Below, one piece after another: positions 17,701 to 26,558 of a DNA stretch of 64,000 nucleotides. Positions within the stretch are counted from its first letter, which is position 1. The number at the start of each line of letters is the position of its first letter. This DNA comes from an uncultured Oscillospiraceae bacterium (lineage in GTDB: Bacteria > Bacillota > Clostridia > Oscillospirales > Acutalibacteraceae). Location: positions 1 to 64,000 of the forward strand of contig URED01000002.1 of the NCBI GenBank assembly GCA_900546785.1, written 5' to 3'. Made by a program: the position numbers and the translations under genes. Under the pieces are notes generated by a model that saw only the letters and a program-made list of their open reading frames with translations, did no database searches and was not told where the DNA came from.

Positions 17701-20700
17701 TGGGAAGTTAGTGGTACACCTTCCTATGTTGACCTATATGGTGTGTTTGGCGATGCTTCTCTTGAAGCAAATGAGTGGACGCACATTGTTATCCAAGTTG
17801 TTCCGGACGGAGATTATGATATATTTAACATCTATTTTAACGGCCATATGGTGAATTCAATTGATGTTTTTGCTGCCGGAAATAATTACAGCGGCAGGGC
17901 TGCGCATGATTATTTTGCTCAGTCCCATGATGTAAGTTATGGCTTAGGATGTAACTATTGGGCGTCTTCTTCCGAAGATGAATTTATAGATGATTTTGCT
18001 ATCTATGCAGGACTTTACAATGCACAGAGCATCTACCGTAAAGACTCGCTGGATATGGCAAGCCAGCTGCTTGAAGCCGCCATTTCCGAATATGAGGAAA
18101 AAATGGCACGGATCGCAACGACCGGCGTTGTTTACACCAATATGCTTGACGCATATAAAGCGTATGACCGCGTTGTAAGATACCGTGACGCAGTACAGTA
18201 CGGCGAGGTTGAGTCCAATGTAGACTATATTATTCAGCTTTATGATGAGCTGGTTAATATTGCGTTGCCCAATATGGAGGAATACACCGCGCCGGCAAGC
18301 AGAGAGGGGCTTACGCCTTCTGAATCTGGCACATCGACCAATATTGACGCGGCGTATACGAATAACCTGCTTTCGCCTGTAACGCTCAATACAAGAAAAG
18401 AGCAGGATAATCTGACACAGAATGAGATGAATGCTGCTATTTACACGAGCGCGTTCACATGGTTGTATACAGGTGAAGAAGGCGATACGCCTACCGCACC
18501 TATTGTCGGCGGTATCTACGCTAATAACGTTGGTACCTGGTTACAAGATGGTCGTTTTTATAGTATCGGTCTAATCTCTGAAACAGATAAGGTTGCTTTT
18601 GGTGACGACTGGTATATGACGCAGAATAATCCGAATGACGGTATTACTTACAGCATTTCCGGCAATTCGAATATGTCTTCCACTTATGGTGTAACAAATA
18701 AGTATCTGAGTTATGACAACCTTTCCGGTAACCAAACCTGGAATTACGGTTCCAGCTATCTCAGATATGTTGGTACCATGGCGGATGATGAGTATATCAC
18801 CTCGTTTACACCGAACTATATGCATGATTATTATAGAAGTTGGGTTGGAGGCACTGGTAACTACGAGCAGCAGATCACCGGCTACACCATTACCGTAGTC
18901 AACTTTGTTCCGGCTAAGAATGCACTTGCTGAAACAACCAAGCATCAAGTGCTTGCAAACATCACGGATTACAATCCCGATGTTGTAGAAGATCTGCTTA
19001 CAAGATATGATAATCTTACCGGTCTTAATTATATACTGAACAGCACTGCCGATGCAGCAACCCTTGCAGCTGAAGAGGAAAAATATGTTAATGAGCTGAA
19101 TAACGCAGTGCTTCCTGATCTTGTTGAAGATAAAAAGGCAGATTATACAGAGGCAATAAATGCAGTAGATAATGAATCCACAAACTATAACGAGCTGGTT
19201 GAATCCGGCGAGTATCTGAATTTCACTGCTTCTTCTTGGCAGTCCTATGAGAAAGCGTATAACGCAGTCACAGAGCATTTCGCATCTCTTGATCCGTTTG
19301 GTGCAGATATGCCGTACGCAACCTCGCAGGATTATGTACAGAACTTCATAGATAACCTTGCGTCAGCTGCTTCGCATTTGGTTGTAAAAGCGGATTATTC
19401 ATCTGTTGAGTCTGACTGTGCTCCGGCATCGGAATATACAGCAACAAATGATACTGAAAATCTTGGCACCAATTCAGAACAGCTTTACACCTATTCTACT
19501 TGGGTAGATTTTGACGCGGCGTATGGTGTGGCTGAGGTATGGGCTGGCAAGCCGATCGGCTTTAAGAACAATACGCCAATGTATGAGATGGAGTTTAGTC
19601 CTTATGACGGTACAGGCGGTGCTACGGAAGGTCAATATCCGTATATCGCAGTATTAGTCAATGATGAAGACGGCTCTTATTCGGTTGTTACGGACATCAG
19701 CATGATAAGGAATGAACAGTATGCGGATCAGATCGTGTACATGTATTATCAAACGCTTGGTCTGAACGGCTTCTATGAAAATCAAAATGATGAGAAAGTA
19801 ACTCAGTTTGAAACGGGCGAGTGGATCCTGCTTAATGGTGAATGGATCAACCTGAATGGTTGCCGATTTGCACCGTCTACTGTGCCTGTTGAGTCAAACT
19901 TATCCACATATCAGAACAGCATTAATACAGCAGATACAAATGTTCAGACAACGCATACGGATCTTGCTGTCCCTGCTGATTATACTGCATACAATGCAAC
20001 AACAGAACTTCTGAAGTATCAAGATATCGCCGCATTTACCGATGATTATATTGCTAACAATCTCGGTGAAGTATTTGCAAAGATAAGTGAACAGGGTACA
20101 CAGGACGCGCAGGTCACCTACGCAAGCGGTCTTGAGGGCGTAAGCTCCAAAACCATTGAGACACCGGCATACGTAGCTAATGCGGGCGAAAAAGCTTATG
20201 TAGTTGACGCACAAGGCACTGTTTGGAAAGATACCTCTGCACAGGGTACTCTTGACAGCAATACAAGTTACATTCTTCAGCAGCTTCAGCTTGATAATAC
20301 TACGGATACTTCCGCACGCAGAATTGTAAGTGTAACTTATAATTTTGTTGTTGGTGACAGCGGTGCTGAAACACTTGTTGAACAACCTACAGTTTACTAC
20401 GGCGACAGCTATACTGCAACCGCACCTGAAGGCTATACGGTCTACAAGTGGGTGATCACCGGTGCAAATGGTTCCGTAATGACCGTTCCGTCCGCAGACA
20501 GCTATACAGCTTTGGTAACGGACGATGTTACGATCACGGCATACTGCTCTGAGACGCCTGCTGAAAATCAAGTTAGCTTAAAGGTTTATAACCAGTATAA
20601 CCACCTTGTTCAGGAATACAACGTGGCAAATGATGCACAGATCACGCTGAACGGCGACAGCTATGTTGTAACCGGTTTTGACGCGGTTTCCGCAATGCCG

Positions 20701-21486
20701 CCGGCTCCGTTCTACTCTTTCGGTTACTGGACTGTAAACGGTGCCCAGGCAACTGGTAACACGATCAATGTTGCAGACTATGCAGACAGCAGCGAGATCC
20801 TTCTGAGGCCTGTATATGTTGTTGACGAGGCAGTTTACAACATAACGGTTGACGGTGAGGTCGTAAACCTTGAATCAGGTTCTCCCATCGTATATGACTC
20901 AGTCGTTTCAATAAAGCCGGCAGAGAACGCAATTGGTCTTGCAGTTTATATGAACGGCAGTTTCTATGCAGTATCTTATGGAACAGATGCTTACACATTC
21001 TTTGCTGCCGGCGATATGTCGTTCTACTCAATCTATAAGAACGAGGATGGCTCATTCACGATTAACGGTACGCCGATAACTTCTGCTTCCGATTATGAGA
21101 CATACAGAAAGCTTGACGGCAGACTGCCATTTGTATATTCGATTAGCAGATCCGCAGACGGCATTTATTATACGTATAGCGCCTCCACGTTCAATATTCC
21201 GGAGGGTGCTGTTGTTACCGAAGTCGGCACGCTTTATACAATTAACGCTGCTGTTGCAAACGAAAACGATTTTGTTATCGGTGCAGACGGCGTTTATGCA
21301 ATAAGCGCTAAGAACCAGCTTGATACGATGCAGTACTGGTTTGGAATCAATAATCATCCACAGGGTAACACGATCTATACCAGAGCTTATGTCAAGTACA
21401 GCTTCACAACCGGAGTAAATGAAGGCAATATCAATCAAGGTACTGAAATTCAGACGGTTGATTACGGCAACATTTGCTCAAACTGA
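14713..21486 (+). CDS. Giant secreted GH43/LamG multidomain protein
   Basis: A 2257-residue exported protein. The signal peptide ends about residue 29 (VAYA/K). A jelly-roll-like domain (about 35-280) is followed by a five-bladed GH43-type region (about 286-633) with ARDPFII near 359, WAPEAI near 434 and GLEGCEVF near 560, matching the base, pKa-setting and acid positions of GH43 enzymes on arabinan- or xylan-type sugars. Two LamG/concanavalin-like domains follow (about 646-886 and 896-1111), then helical FIVAR-like segments (SSWQSYEKAYNAV, YSTWVDFDAAYGV) and beta-rich C-terminal modules. I see no LPxTG, dockerin, S-layer or transmembrane anchor. The start has AGGAGG. The specific substrate is unknown. 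A 45-codon gene follows on the same transcript. Confidence 0.85.
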   Translation: MKKHLSKRLLSLFLAVLMLASSVPLVAYAKSTEWTQVASTNFVGASFDKAADGSDVTSASDVEAQTTEKFLTNAPTVDSGDQALSWSTGSWQSVSQMNANGLYVPDGFVYLSGYSGASGANYTPITGAEAFKIDLGFYRTSESYSDSSRYGFFLMGTGTPYTHQKTSMTDSSYAFAQDVNGDAYINGTSVYSNDSTYNLSATNGRLSASEEYHYIISYSKNYFRAYITDSDYQIVQTMFAHYMENFDTSRITSIQFGDDDGGDYIKGMTYTSVKFYTGVEAETENAMKDTSRDKYLFAYFTGQNDAEGNGEKIRLAVSDDGLNYEALNGNDPILNNTPNEYYPSNGASTGKAASGAARDPFIIQARNEDGSVGTGYYILATDLRVNGNDYTNSKFLIWYLEDITDVDTVQPWSVETTGWFGRSDATDFYAWAPEAIWDDEMNMYMLYWSTGGTLGYNDICLHYAYTSDFKTFYNKDMQELGTTVDGSVVMPQKLINPYWGTGTGDNKNIDGNITYDGNLYWLYFKRESQQQIYYCHAESPSGPYSGPVQFVDSDFTSGLEGCEVFQLNDGTYVLMMDHYTDNGNFLMYTSTTLNGFEGNMIETSNINHLSPRHGAVTYITTAEYNALAEKFGKSTYDADGILDGTDVNDYLVARYFTNSNVTEDATGHGYTLTNVGATATSQDGRAAAQFVSNGATASNLSNGDYAYVSMSQMYQDYNLNEKDGITLDWYASASALDNSRFFDISNANIGQLTWDTRYDMPYAYYSSKNEFGVSGAIAQSWTNTTNIWHHYTVTITHNYMNVYVDGVLQRTTYNADGSVNRDGSPMGASITDETFFDTAVGQGYLRFSASVFSGDVLLDGYISDFRIYSKALSQNEITTSINALTASDTGADVGDNEPAFYDPMEDTEDGKTRYDATVNDSLHGDVLNMNGGVATHNPTGGYAGTASNTGYTISMWYNPGATISGKTVFNIGRSNDFNGSNRQYFELLENGTLYYNWEVSGTPSYVDLYGVFGDASLEANEWTHIVIQVVPDGDYDIFNIYFNGHMVNSIDVFAAGNNYSGRAAHDYFAQSHDVSYGLGCNYWASSSEDEFIDDFAIYAGLYNAQSIYRKDSLDMASQLLEAAISEYEEKMARIATTGVVYTNMLDAYKAYDRVVRYRDAVQYGEVESNVDYIIQLYDELVNIALPNMEEYTAPASREGLTPSESGTSTNIDAAYTNNLLSPVTLNTRKEQDNLTQNEMNAAIYTSAFTWLYTGEEGDTPTAPIVGGIYANNVGTWLQDGRFYSIGLISETDKVAFGDDWYMTQNNPNDGITYSISGNSNMSSTYGVTNKYLSYDNLSGNQTWNYGSSYLRYVGTMADDEYITSFTPNYMHDYYRSWVGGTGNYEQQITGYTITVVNFVPAKNALAETTKHQVLANITDYNPDVVEDLLTRYDNLTGLNYILNSTADAATLAAEEEKYVNELNNAVLPDLVEDKKADYTEAINAVDNESTNYNELVESGEYLNFTASSWQSYEKAYNAVTEHFASLDPFGADMPYATSQDYVQNFIDNLASAASHLVVKADYSSVESDCAPASEYTATNDTENLGTNSEQLYTYSTWVDFDAAYGVAEVWAGKPIGFKNNTPMYEMEFSPYDGTGGATEGQYPYIAVLVNDEDGSYSVVTDISMIRNEQYADQIVYMYYQTLGLNGFYENQNDEKVTQFETGEWILLNGEWINLNGCRFAPSTVPVESNLSTYQNSINTADTNVQTTHTDLAVPADYTAYNATTELLKYQDIAAFTDDYIANNLGEVFAKISEQGTQDAQVTYASGLEGVSSKTIETPAYVANAGEKAYVVDAQGTVWKDTSAQGTLDSNTSYILQQLQLDNTTDTSARRIVSVTYNFVVGDSGAETLVEQPTVYYGDSYTATAPEGYTVYKWVITGANGSVMTVPSADSYTALVTDDVTITAYCSETPAENQVSLKVYNQYNHLVQEYNVANDAQITLNGDSYVVTGFDAVSAMPPAPFYSFGYWTVNGAQATGNTINVADYADSSEILLRPVYVVDEAVYNITVDGEVVNLESGSPIVYDSVVSIKPAENAIGLAVYMNGSFYAVSYGTDAYTFFAAGDMSFYSIYKNEDGSFTINGTPITSASDYETYRKLDGRLPFVYSISRSADGIYYTYSASTFNIPEGAVVTEVGTLYTINAAVANENDFVIGADGVYAISAKNQLDTMQYWFGINNHPQGNTIYTRAYVKYSFTTGVNEGNINQGTEIQTVDYGNICSN

Positions 21487-21504
21487 TAAAGGAGGAGTAT
21501 ATAA

Positions 21505-21642
21505 ATGAAGAAGTTTTATGATTCTCCTTCTGTGGAGATTGAAAAGTTTACTGTTGAAAATCAGATAACCACTTCAATTAATGAAGGCGGCGAAATTGTT
21601 AATCCTTGGGACCTTCAGACAATGAATGATCTAGAATATTGA
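21505..21642 (+). CDS. 45-residue peptide with ITTS motif, unknown function
   Basis: A small gene 18 bases after the giant protein, with a perfect AAAGGAGG start signal and its own terminator. The product begins MKKFYDSPSVEIEKFTVENQ, continues with ITTSINEGGEIVNPW, and ends in NDLEY: a basic N-terminus with a Pro, a V-E-I-E-x-F strand, an I-T-T-S motif and a polar, glycine-containing acidic tail. It has no signal peptide or membrane segment. I recall similar short ORFs with a K-x-Y-x-x-P start and an I-T-T-S core in other gut Clostridia, but no function; RiPP-like precursor or leaderless signal are guesses. The strong start signal, clean stop and terminator make translation likely. Confidence 0.75.
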   Translation: MKKFYDSPSVEIEKFTVENQITTSINEGGEIVNPWDLQTMNDLEY

Positions 21643-21649
21643 TCAAAGT

Positions 21650-21680
21650 GGGCGGAGATTTTATCTCCGCCCTTATTTTT
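21650..21680 (+). terminator. Terminator of the giant protein/peptide unit
   Basis: GGGCGGAGAT (21650-21659) and ATCTCCGCCC (21663-21672) form a perfect 10-bp stem with a 3-base loop, followed by TTATTTTT. Confidence 0.92.
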
Positions 21681-21735
21681 ACCAGTAAGAATGTAAATAA
21701 ATTATTAATATTGTTAATAAAAATTTAACAAAGCA

Positions 21736-21764
21736 TTGACCTTGCTTTACGGCAGTACTATAAT
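21736..21764 (+). promoter_or_regulatory. SigA promoter for yicC-remA-gmk-rpoZ-priA
   Basis: TTGACC (21736-21741), 17 bases, TATAAT (21759-21764); the start codon lies 30 bases further on. Confidence 0.88.
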
Positions 21765-21793
21765 ATCTAAAAATAAAAACATATGGTGATTTT

Positions 21794-22672
21794 ATGATTA
21801 GGTCTATGACGGGATTCGGCAGAGCAACTGCGGAATCTCAGGGATATTTTATTACGGTTGAATTAAAATCCGTTAATCACAGATATTTTGATTTTAACTG
21901 TCGTCTTCCCAGGCAGTATGGTTTTGCTGAGGAGAAGCTTAAATCTTATATCAATTCACGTGTTGCACGCGGAAAGATAGATTGCTTTTTGGGCGTTGAG
22001 GCACTTAAGACTGATGACGCTGAAGTGCTTGTAAATCACACGCTTGCAGGTGCTTATGTACAGGCTCTAAAAGAATTGTCAGATACTTATGCTTTGCAGG
22101 CGGATTTCGGCGCTTCTGCAATTGCACGCTTTCCTGATGTGCTTGTTTTAAAAAAGAGCGATGAAGATGAAGAATTGCTTTGGTCTCTAATAGAGCCTGT
22201 TGCCAAAGAGGCGGTAGATAAATTCATTGCCATGCGCGAGGTTGAGGGTGAAAAAATGCGCCGTGATGTTGACGCACGCGCGGGTTTCATACTTGATTGC
22301 GTTTCTTTCATTGAAAAACGTTCTCCCCAAACCGTTAAAGAATATAACGATAAGCTTATTGCTCGCGTACATGAGCTTATAGGTGACGTAACGCTTGACG
22401 AGAGCAGGATCATTCAGGAAGTTGCGATTTATGCCGATAAGGTTGCCGTTGCGGAAGAGACAGTAAGACTCCGCTCGCATATTGCGCAGCTTAGATCTTT
22501 TTTGAACAGTGAGGAAGCTATCGGCAGAAAAATGGATTTCCTTGTGCAGGAGATCAACAGAGAGGCAAATACGATCGGTTCCAAAGCCAGCGACGTTGAG
22601 ATTGCTCGCAAGGTTGTTGAGATCAAGGCTGAAGTGGAAAAAATCCGCGAACAGATTCAGAATATTGAATAG
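21794..22672 (+). CDS. yicC: YicC-family endoribonuclease
   Basis: A 292-residue YicC/YloC family protein. The N-terminus MIRSMTGFGRATAE and VELKSVNHRYFDFNCRLPR are diagnostic, as is the C-terminal DUF1732 block IGRKMDFLVQEINREANTIGSKASD. Members from E. coli and B. subtilis are endoribonucleases taking part in mRNA and small-RNA decay. It opens the cluster yicC-remA-gmk-rpoZ-priA, the same order as in B. subtilis (yloC-remA-gmk-rpoZ-coaBC-priA) except that coaBC is missing. GGTGA precedes the ATG. Confidence 0.93.
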   Translation: MIRSMTGFGRATAESQGYFITVELKSVNHRYFDFNCRLPRQYGFAEEKLKSYINSRVARGKIDCFLGVEALKTDDAEVLVNHTLAGAYVQALKELSDTYALQADFGASAIARFPDVLVLKKSDEDEELLWSLIEPVAKEAVDKFIAMREVEGEKMRRDVDARAGFILDCVSFIEKRSPQTVKEYNDKLIARVHELIGDVTLDESRIIQEVAIYADKVAVAEETVRLRSHIAQLRSFLNSEEAIGRKMDFLVQEINREANTIGSKASDVEIARKVVEIKAEVEKIREQIQNIE

Positions 22673-22699
22673 CATTTCGTCTTACGGAAAGGTGATCTT

Positions 22700-22948
22700 A
22701 TGGAGTTTGTGAATATAGGATTCGGCAATCTTGTTAACGCTTCAAGGGTAATATCCGTTGTCAGCCCGGAGTCGGCACCTGTTAAAAGAATGGTTCAGGA
22801 GGCAAAATCAAGCGGTATGCTGATTGACGCTACCCACGGCAGAAAGACCATGAGCGTAATTATTACGGATTCCGATCATGTTCTTTTATCTTATCTTGAT
22901 CTGAAGCAGATTGCGCAAAAATTTAATGCAAAGGAGGCGGTTCAATGA
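22700..22948 (+). CDS. remA: RemA-like DUF370 protein
   Basis: The 82-residue product is a DUF370 protein, with MEFVNIGFGNLVNASRVISV and the block GMLIDATHGRKTMSVIITDSDHV typical of RemA/YlzA. In B. subtilis RemA is a DNA-binding ring-forming activator of matrix and osmoprotection genes; in non-biofilm Clostridia the targets are unknown. It lies between yicC and gmk as in Bacillus, overlapping gmk by 4 bases. Confidence 0.92.
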   Translation: MEFVNIGFGNLVNASRVISVVSPESAPVKRMVQEAKSSGMLIDATHGRKTMSVIITDSDHVLLSYLDLKQIAQKFNAKEAVQ

Positions 22949-23523
22949 AAAAATCGGGAATGATCGTAATATTGTCTGCCCCAAGCGGCTGCGGAAAGGA
23001 TACCGTGTTCAGAGAGATATCAAAAATAAGAAATGACGTTTTTGAATCTGTTTCCGCAACCACGCGAAAGCCGAGAAAAGGCGAGATTGACGGCGTTGAT
23101 TATTTTTTCAAAACAAAAGACGAATTTGAAGAGATGATCGCGCAGGACAGTTTTTTAGAGTACGCAAGCTATAATAACTGCTATTACGGAACGCCTGCTG
23201 CACCCGCCGTTGCGGCTGTGAATAAGGGAAAGATTTGTTTCCTTATCATTGAGCGAAAAGGTGCGCAAAAGGTTATGAAGAACTATCCGGATGCCGTATC
23301 GATTTTTTTGATGCCGCCGGATATGCACACGCTTGAGCACCGCCTCAAAAAGCGCAATACAGAGAGCGACGAGGTCATAAAAAAACGCCTGAAGATTGCT
23401 GAGGAGGAAATTGAAGCCGCCTCAAAATTCAATTATGTAGTTGTAAATGACAAGCTGCAAAGAGCGGTTTGTGAAATTAATGATATACTTAACGCTGAGC
23501 TTGAAAAGCGTAATAATGACTGA
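22945..23523 (+). CDS. gmk: Guanylate kinase
   Basis: A 192-residue guanylate kinase turning GMP to GDP. The P-loop is SAPSGCGKDT (residues 11-20, with Asp where Ser/Thr is more usual after the Lys), followed by SVSATTRKPRKGEIDGVDYFF (GMP-binding) and the lid RLKKRNTESDEVIKKRL. FLEYASYNNCYYGTP matches the substrate-binding loop. It is co-transcribed with remA (ATGA overlap) and rpoZ. Confidence 0.95.
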   Translation: MKKSGMIVILSAPSGCGKDTVFREISKIRNDVFESVSATTRKPRKGEIDGVDYFFKTKDEFEEMIAQDSFLEYASYNNCYYGTPAAPAVAAVNKGKICFLIIERKGAQKVMKNYPDAVSIFLMPPDMHTLEHRLKKRNTESDEVIKKRLKIAEEEIEAASKFNYVVVNDKLQRAVCEINDILNAELEKRNND

Positions 23524-23537
23524 TAGGAGATTATAGT

Positions 23538-23810
23538 ATGTTTAACCCGGATTTAAAGAAACTTTTAAAGGACTGCAACAGCAGATACAGCCTTGTTGTA
23601 GGTGTTGCCAAAAGAGCGCGTGAGATCAGAGACGAAGCTGTTAATAACGAGGTTTTGCTTAACGAAAAAGCAGTTTCTACAGCTATAAACGATATTTATG
23701 ACGGCAAATTCGTTGTTGAAGAGCCGGAAGAGATACACACGCAAAAGCAAAAGGACGCAAAAAAAGCCCGTCAAAATCAAAGTTCAAACGGCACTGATAC
23801 CAAGGAGTAA
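23538..23810 (+). CDS. rpoZ: RNA polymerase omega subunit
   Basis: A 90-residue omega subunit, which helps assemble and stabilise RNA polymerase. SRYSLVVGVAKRAREI near residue 15 and the following NEKAVSTAINDIYDGKFVV are typical of Firmicute RpoZ; the tail is charged. It follows gmk, as expected, and its TAA stop shares one base with the priA ATG. Confidence 0.92.
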   Translation: MFNPDLKKLLKDCNSRYSLVVGVAKRAREIRDEAVNNEVLLNEKAVSTAINDIYDGKFVVEEPEEIHTQKQKDAKKARQNQSSNGTDTKE

Positions 23811-26035
23811 TGAACAGGCTTATAGCCACCGTTGCGGTGGAAAACACTTTTTTCAGCTCCGGTGAGGATTATGATTATTATGTTCCACATGAGCTTGAAA
23901 AAAGCATAAAAACGGGAAGCCGTGTGTATATCCCGTTCGGAAGAGCCAATACAAAGCGCAGAGGAATCGTTGTAAAGCTGTTTCATGCACTTAATTCCGA
24001 ACTTAAGGAAATACTTTCTGTTGATGAAAAATATCCGGCGTTGCCGGAAGAGATGGTATCTCTCGCGCTGTGGCTCAAAGAACGCTGCTTTTGTACAACA
24101 TATGATTGTCTGCGCCAGATGCTTCCGCGCGGCATTGATAAAATCGGAGACAAAAGCAGTAAGATGATCTGCCTTGCTGACGGCGAACTGCCGCATTTGA
24201 AGCTAACGCCGAAGCAGCAATCTGTTTACAGCTTATTGTGCGACGTCGGCTCTGCACAGGTCAATGAGGTTTGCAATTTTTGCTCCGTCGGTAAGGGCGT
24301 GCTCGATAATCTTGTCAAATACGGTGTTTGCCGATATTTTGAGAAAGAAGTATACAGAACGCCGTTTAAAGATATTACCGAATGTGGCGAAAAATCCCCT
24401 ATAACGCTTTCAAAAAGCCAGCAGAGTGCCTTCAACACCTATCTTGCTATGATGAAAAAAGATGGCGGAACGGGGCTGCTGTACGGTGTGACGGGTTCCG
24501 GAAAAACACAAGTGTATCTTAAGCTGATTGATGAAGCCCTTAAACTGGGTAAGGATGTTATAGTGCTTGTGCCTGAAATCGCATTAACGCCGCAAATGCT
24601 GTCTATTTTTCATAAAAGATACGGTAAGAAAGTTGCCGTGCTGCACAGTGGTCTTTCCATAGGCGAACGAACGGATGAATATAAACGTGCAAGCAGGGGA
24701 GAAGCCAAGATCGTTGTAGGTACCAGAAGCGCCGTTTTTGCACCGCTGAAAAATCTTGGACTTATCGTTATGGATGAGGAACAGGAACACACATACAAGA
24801 GCGAACGTACACCGCGTTATCATGCGCGTGAAGTTGCCAATTTCAGGTGCAAATTTAATAAGGCTTTGTTTTTGATGACCTCTGCAACACCCAGTATTGA
24901 GAGCTATTCCGCTGCTGTCAACGGCAGATACACCCTTTGTGAGATCAACGAAAGATACGGCAGCGCTAAGCTTCCCAAAGTCATAACCGTTGACATGAAA
25001 TCAGAGATGGCTAAAGGAAACAAATCTCCGATTTCAGGCACTTTACAACAGCTAATACAGGAAAATCTTGATAATAAAAAGCAAACCATATTACTTATCA
25101 ACAGGCGCGGATATAATACTTTTATCGCCTGTAACAGCTGCGGTCATGTAATAACCTGCCCGAATTGCAGTATCAGCTTAACGTATCACAGCTATAACAA
25201 CCGTCTCATGTGCCATTACTGCGGCTATTCCAAACCGCTTGATAATGTATGCCCGGAGTGCGGGAAAAACAGCATCAGGTACAGCGGTTACGGCACGCAA
25301 CGCATTGAGGACGAACTTAAACGGCTGTTTCCAAATGCTGCGCTGATCAGAATGGACGCGGATACCACAACGCAGAAATTCAGCCATCAACGGATATTTG
25401 ACTCGTTTTTGAACGGAGAATACGACATTCTTATCGGTACTCAGATGGTTGCCAAAGGGCTTGATTTTCCGAATGTCACGCTTGTCGGCGTGGTCAATGC
25501 CGATAATTCGCTTTATGATGAAAGCTATCTTGCAAATGAACGTTCGTTCGATCTTATCACGCAAGTGGTGGGCAGAAGCGGCCGGCGCGACGAAGCGGGC
25601 AAGGCAGTTATCCAAACGATAGATCCATATAATGAGATCATCGATTTTGCCTCTGCTCAGGACTATAAATCGTTTTTTAAAAGCGAGATGGCTTTAAGAA
25701 AGATGCTGACATATCCACCGTTTTGCGACATATATTTTGCTTCGTTCATCAGCGAAAATGAAAACAGTGCCGCGCTTTGTGCAAAAGCTTTTTTTGAACA
25801 GCTTGTGGAACTTAATAAAACGGTCTACAGTTCAGAAAAACTGATCGTTTTAGGGCCAAGTCCGTCAAAAATAAGCAAACTGAAAAACAATTACCGCTAC
25901 GGGCTGACTGTTAAGTGCAAAAATTCAAAATCAGTTCGCAAAATGTTAAATGATGTATTAAAATATATTGATAAAATCAAAGAATATAAGGGCGTTTCAG
26001 TTGCAATAGACCTGAACCCTTATGATTTGAATTAA
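23810..26035 (+). CDS. priA: Primosomal protein N' (replication restart helicase)
   Basis: PriA reloads the replisome at stalled forks. The 741-residue protein has the N-terminal DNA-binding domain, then the helicase: GVTGSGKTQVY (Walker A, about 220), VMDEEQEHTYKSE (DEEQ box, about 320), eight cysteines in four C-x2-C pairs (CNSCGHVITCPNC ... CHYCGYS ... CPECG, about 440-485) binding two zincs, and motifs V-VI with IGTQMVAKGLDFPNVTLVGV and QVVGRSGRR. Translation is coupled to rpoZ by a one-base overlap. In Bacillus coaBC lies between them; here it does not. Confidence 0.96.
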   Translation: MNRLIATVAVENTFFSSGEDYDYYVPHELEKSIKTGSRVYIPFGRANTKRRGIVVKLFHALNSELKEILSVDEKYPALPEEMVSLALWLKERCFCTTYDCLRQMLPRGIDKIGDKSSKMICLADGELPHLKLTPKQQSVYSLLCDVGSAQVNEVCNFCSVGKGVLDNLVKYGVCRYFEKEVYRTPFKDITECGEKSPITLSKSQQSAFNTYLAMMKKDGGTGLLYGVTGSGKTQVYLKLIDEALKLGKDVIVLVPEIALTPQMLSIFHKRYGKKVAVLHSGLSIGERTDEYKRASRGEAKIVVGTRSAVFAPLKNLGLIVMDEEQEHTYKSERTPRYHAREVANFRCKFNKALFLMTSATPSIESYSAAVNGRYTLCEINERYGSAKLPKVITVDMKSEMAKGNKSPISGTLQQLIQENLDNKKQTILLINRRGYNTFIACNSCGHVITCPNCSISLTYHSYNNRLMCHYCGYSKPLDNVCPECGKNSIRYSGYGTQRIEDELKRLFPNAALIRMDADTTTQKFSHQRIFDSFLNGEYDILIGTQMVAKGLDFPNVTLVGVVNADNSLYDESYLANERSFDLITQVVGRSGRRDEAGKAVIQTIDPYNEIIDFASAQDYKSFFKSEMALRKMLTYPPFCDIYFASFISENENSAALCAKAFFEQLVELNKTVYSSEKLIVLGPSPSKISKLKNNYRYGLTVKCKNSKSVRKMLNDVLKYIDKIKEYKGVSVAIDLNPYDLN

Positions 26036-26099
26036 TACCCGCTCCAACAGGCTGCGTTGCTGCGGAAATAAAATTGCAGCCGGAAAGGCAGTGTAAACA

Positions 26100-26558
26100 A
26101 TGGCTCTCAGAAATGTTGTTAAGCTCGGAGATCCCATTTTATATAAAAAAAGCAGAAAGGTAGAAAAATTTGACGCAAAGCTTGCCGTTTTGATAGACGA
26201 TATGTTTGAAACCATGTATTCGGCTAACGGAGTAGGTCTTGCCGCGGTTCAAGTGGGAATACTAAAAAGAGTGGTCGTCATTGATATCGGCGAAGGTCCA
26301 ATTGAGCTTGTTAATCCCGAGATCACGCTTCAGGAGGGTGAACAAAAGGAAAGCGAAGGCTGCCTTTCTCTGCCCGGAAAATACGGCGTTACGCTGCGTC
26401 CCAAGAAAGTGCAGGTAAAAGCGCAGGACAGAAACGGAAAATGGCAGGTCTTTACCGGTGAAGACCTGAAAGCGATTGCCTTTTGCCACGAGATTGACCA
26501 TTTGGACGGCGTTTTATTTACCTCGCATCTTATTGACGGAAAGCTGGAGGAGCAATGA
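26100..26558 (+). CDS. def: Peptide deformylase
   Basis: Removes the formyl group from new N-termini. The 152-residue protein carries the three family motifs: [10 protein letters not shown] near residue 45, EGCLSLP near 86 (metal-binding Cys) and HEIDHLDG near 130 (metal-binding histidines and catalytic Glu). Length is typical of the type 1 enzymes. It sits 64 bases after priA and overlaps fmt by 4 bases, the universal def-fmt pair. Confidence 0.96.
   Translation: MALRNVVKLGDPILYKKSRKVEKFDAKLAVLIDDMFETMYSANGVGLAAVQVGILKRVVVIDIGEGPIELVNPEITLQEGEQKESEGCLSLPGKYGVTLRPKKVQVKAQDRNGKWQVFTGEDLKAIAFCHEIDHLDGVLFTSHLIDGKLEEQ

Noticed and set aside
14713..21486. Possible dockerin, cohesin or LPxTG anchoring in the giant protein
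   Set aside because: A DGILDGTDVNDY stretch is calcium-loop-like but single and in the wrong place; the C-terminus has no sorting signal or hydrophobic tail.
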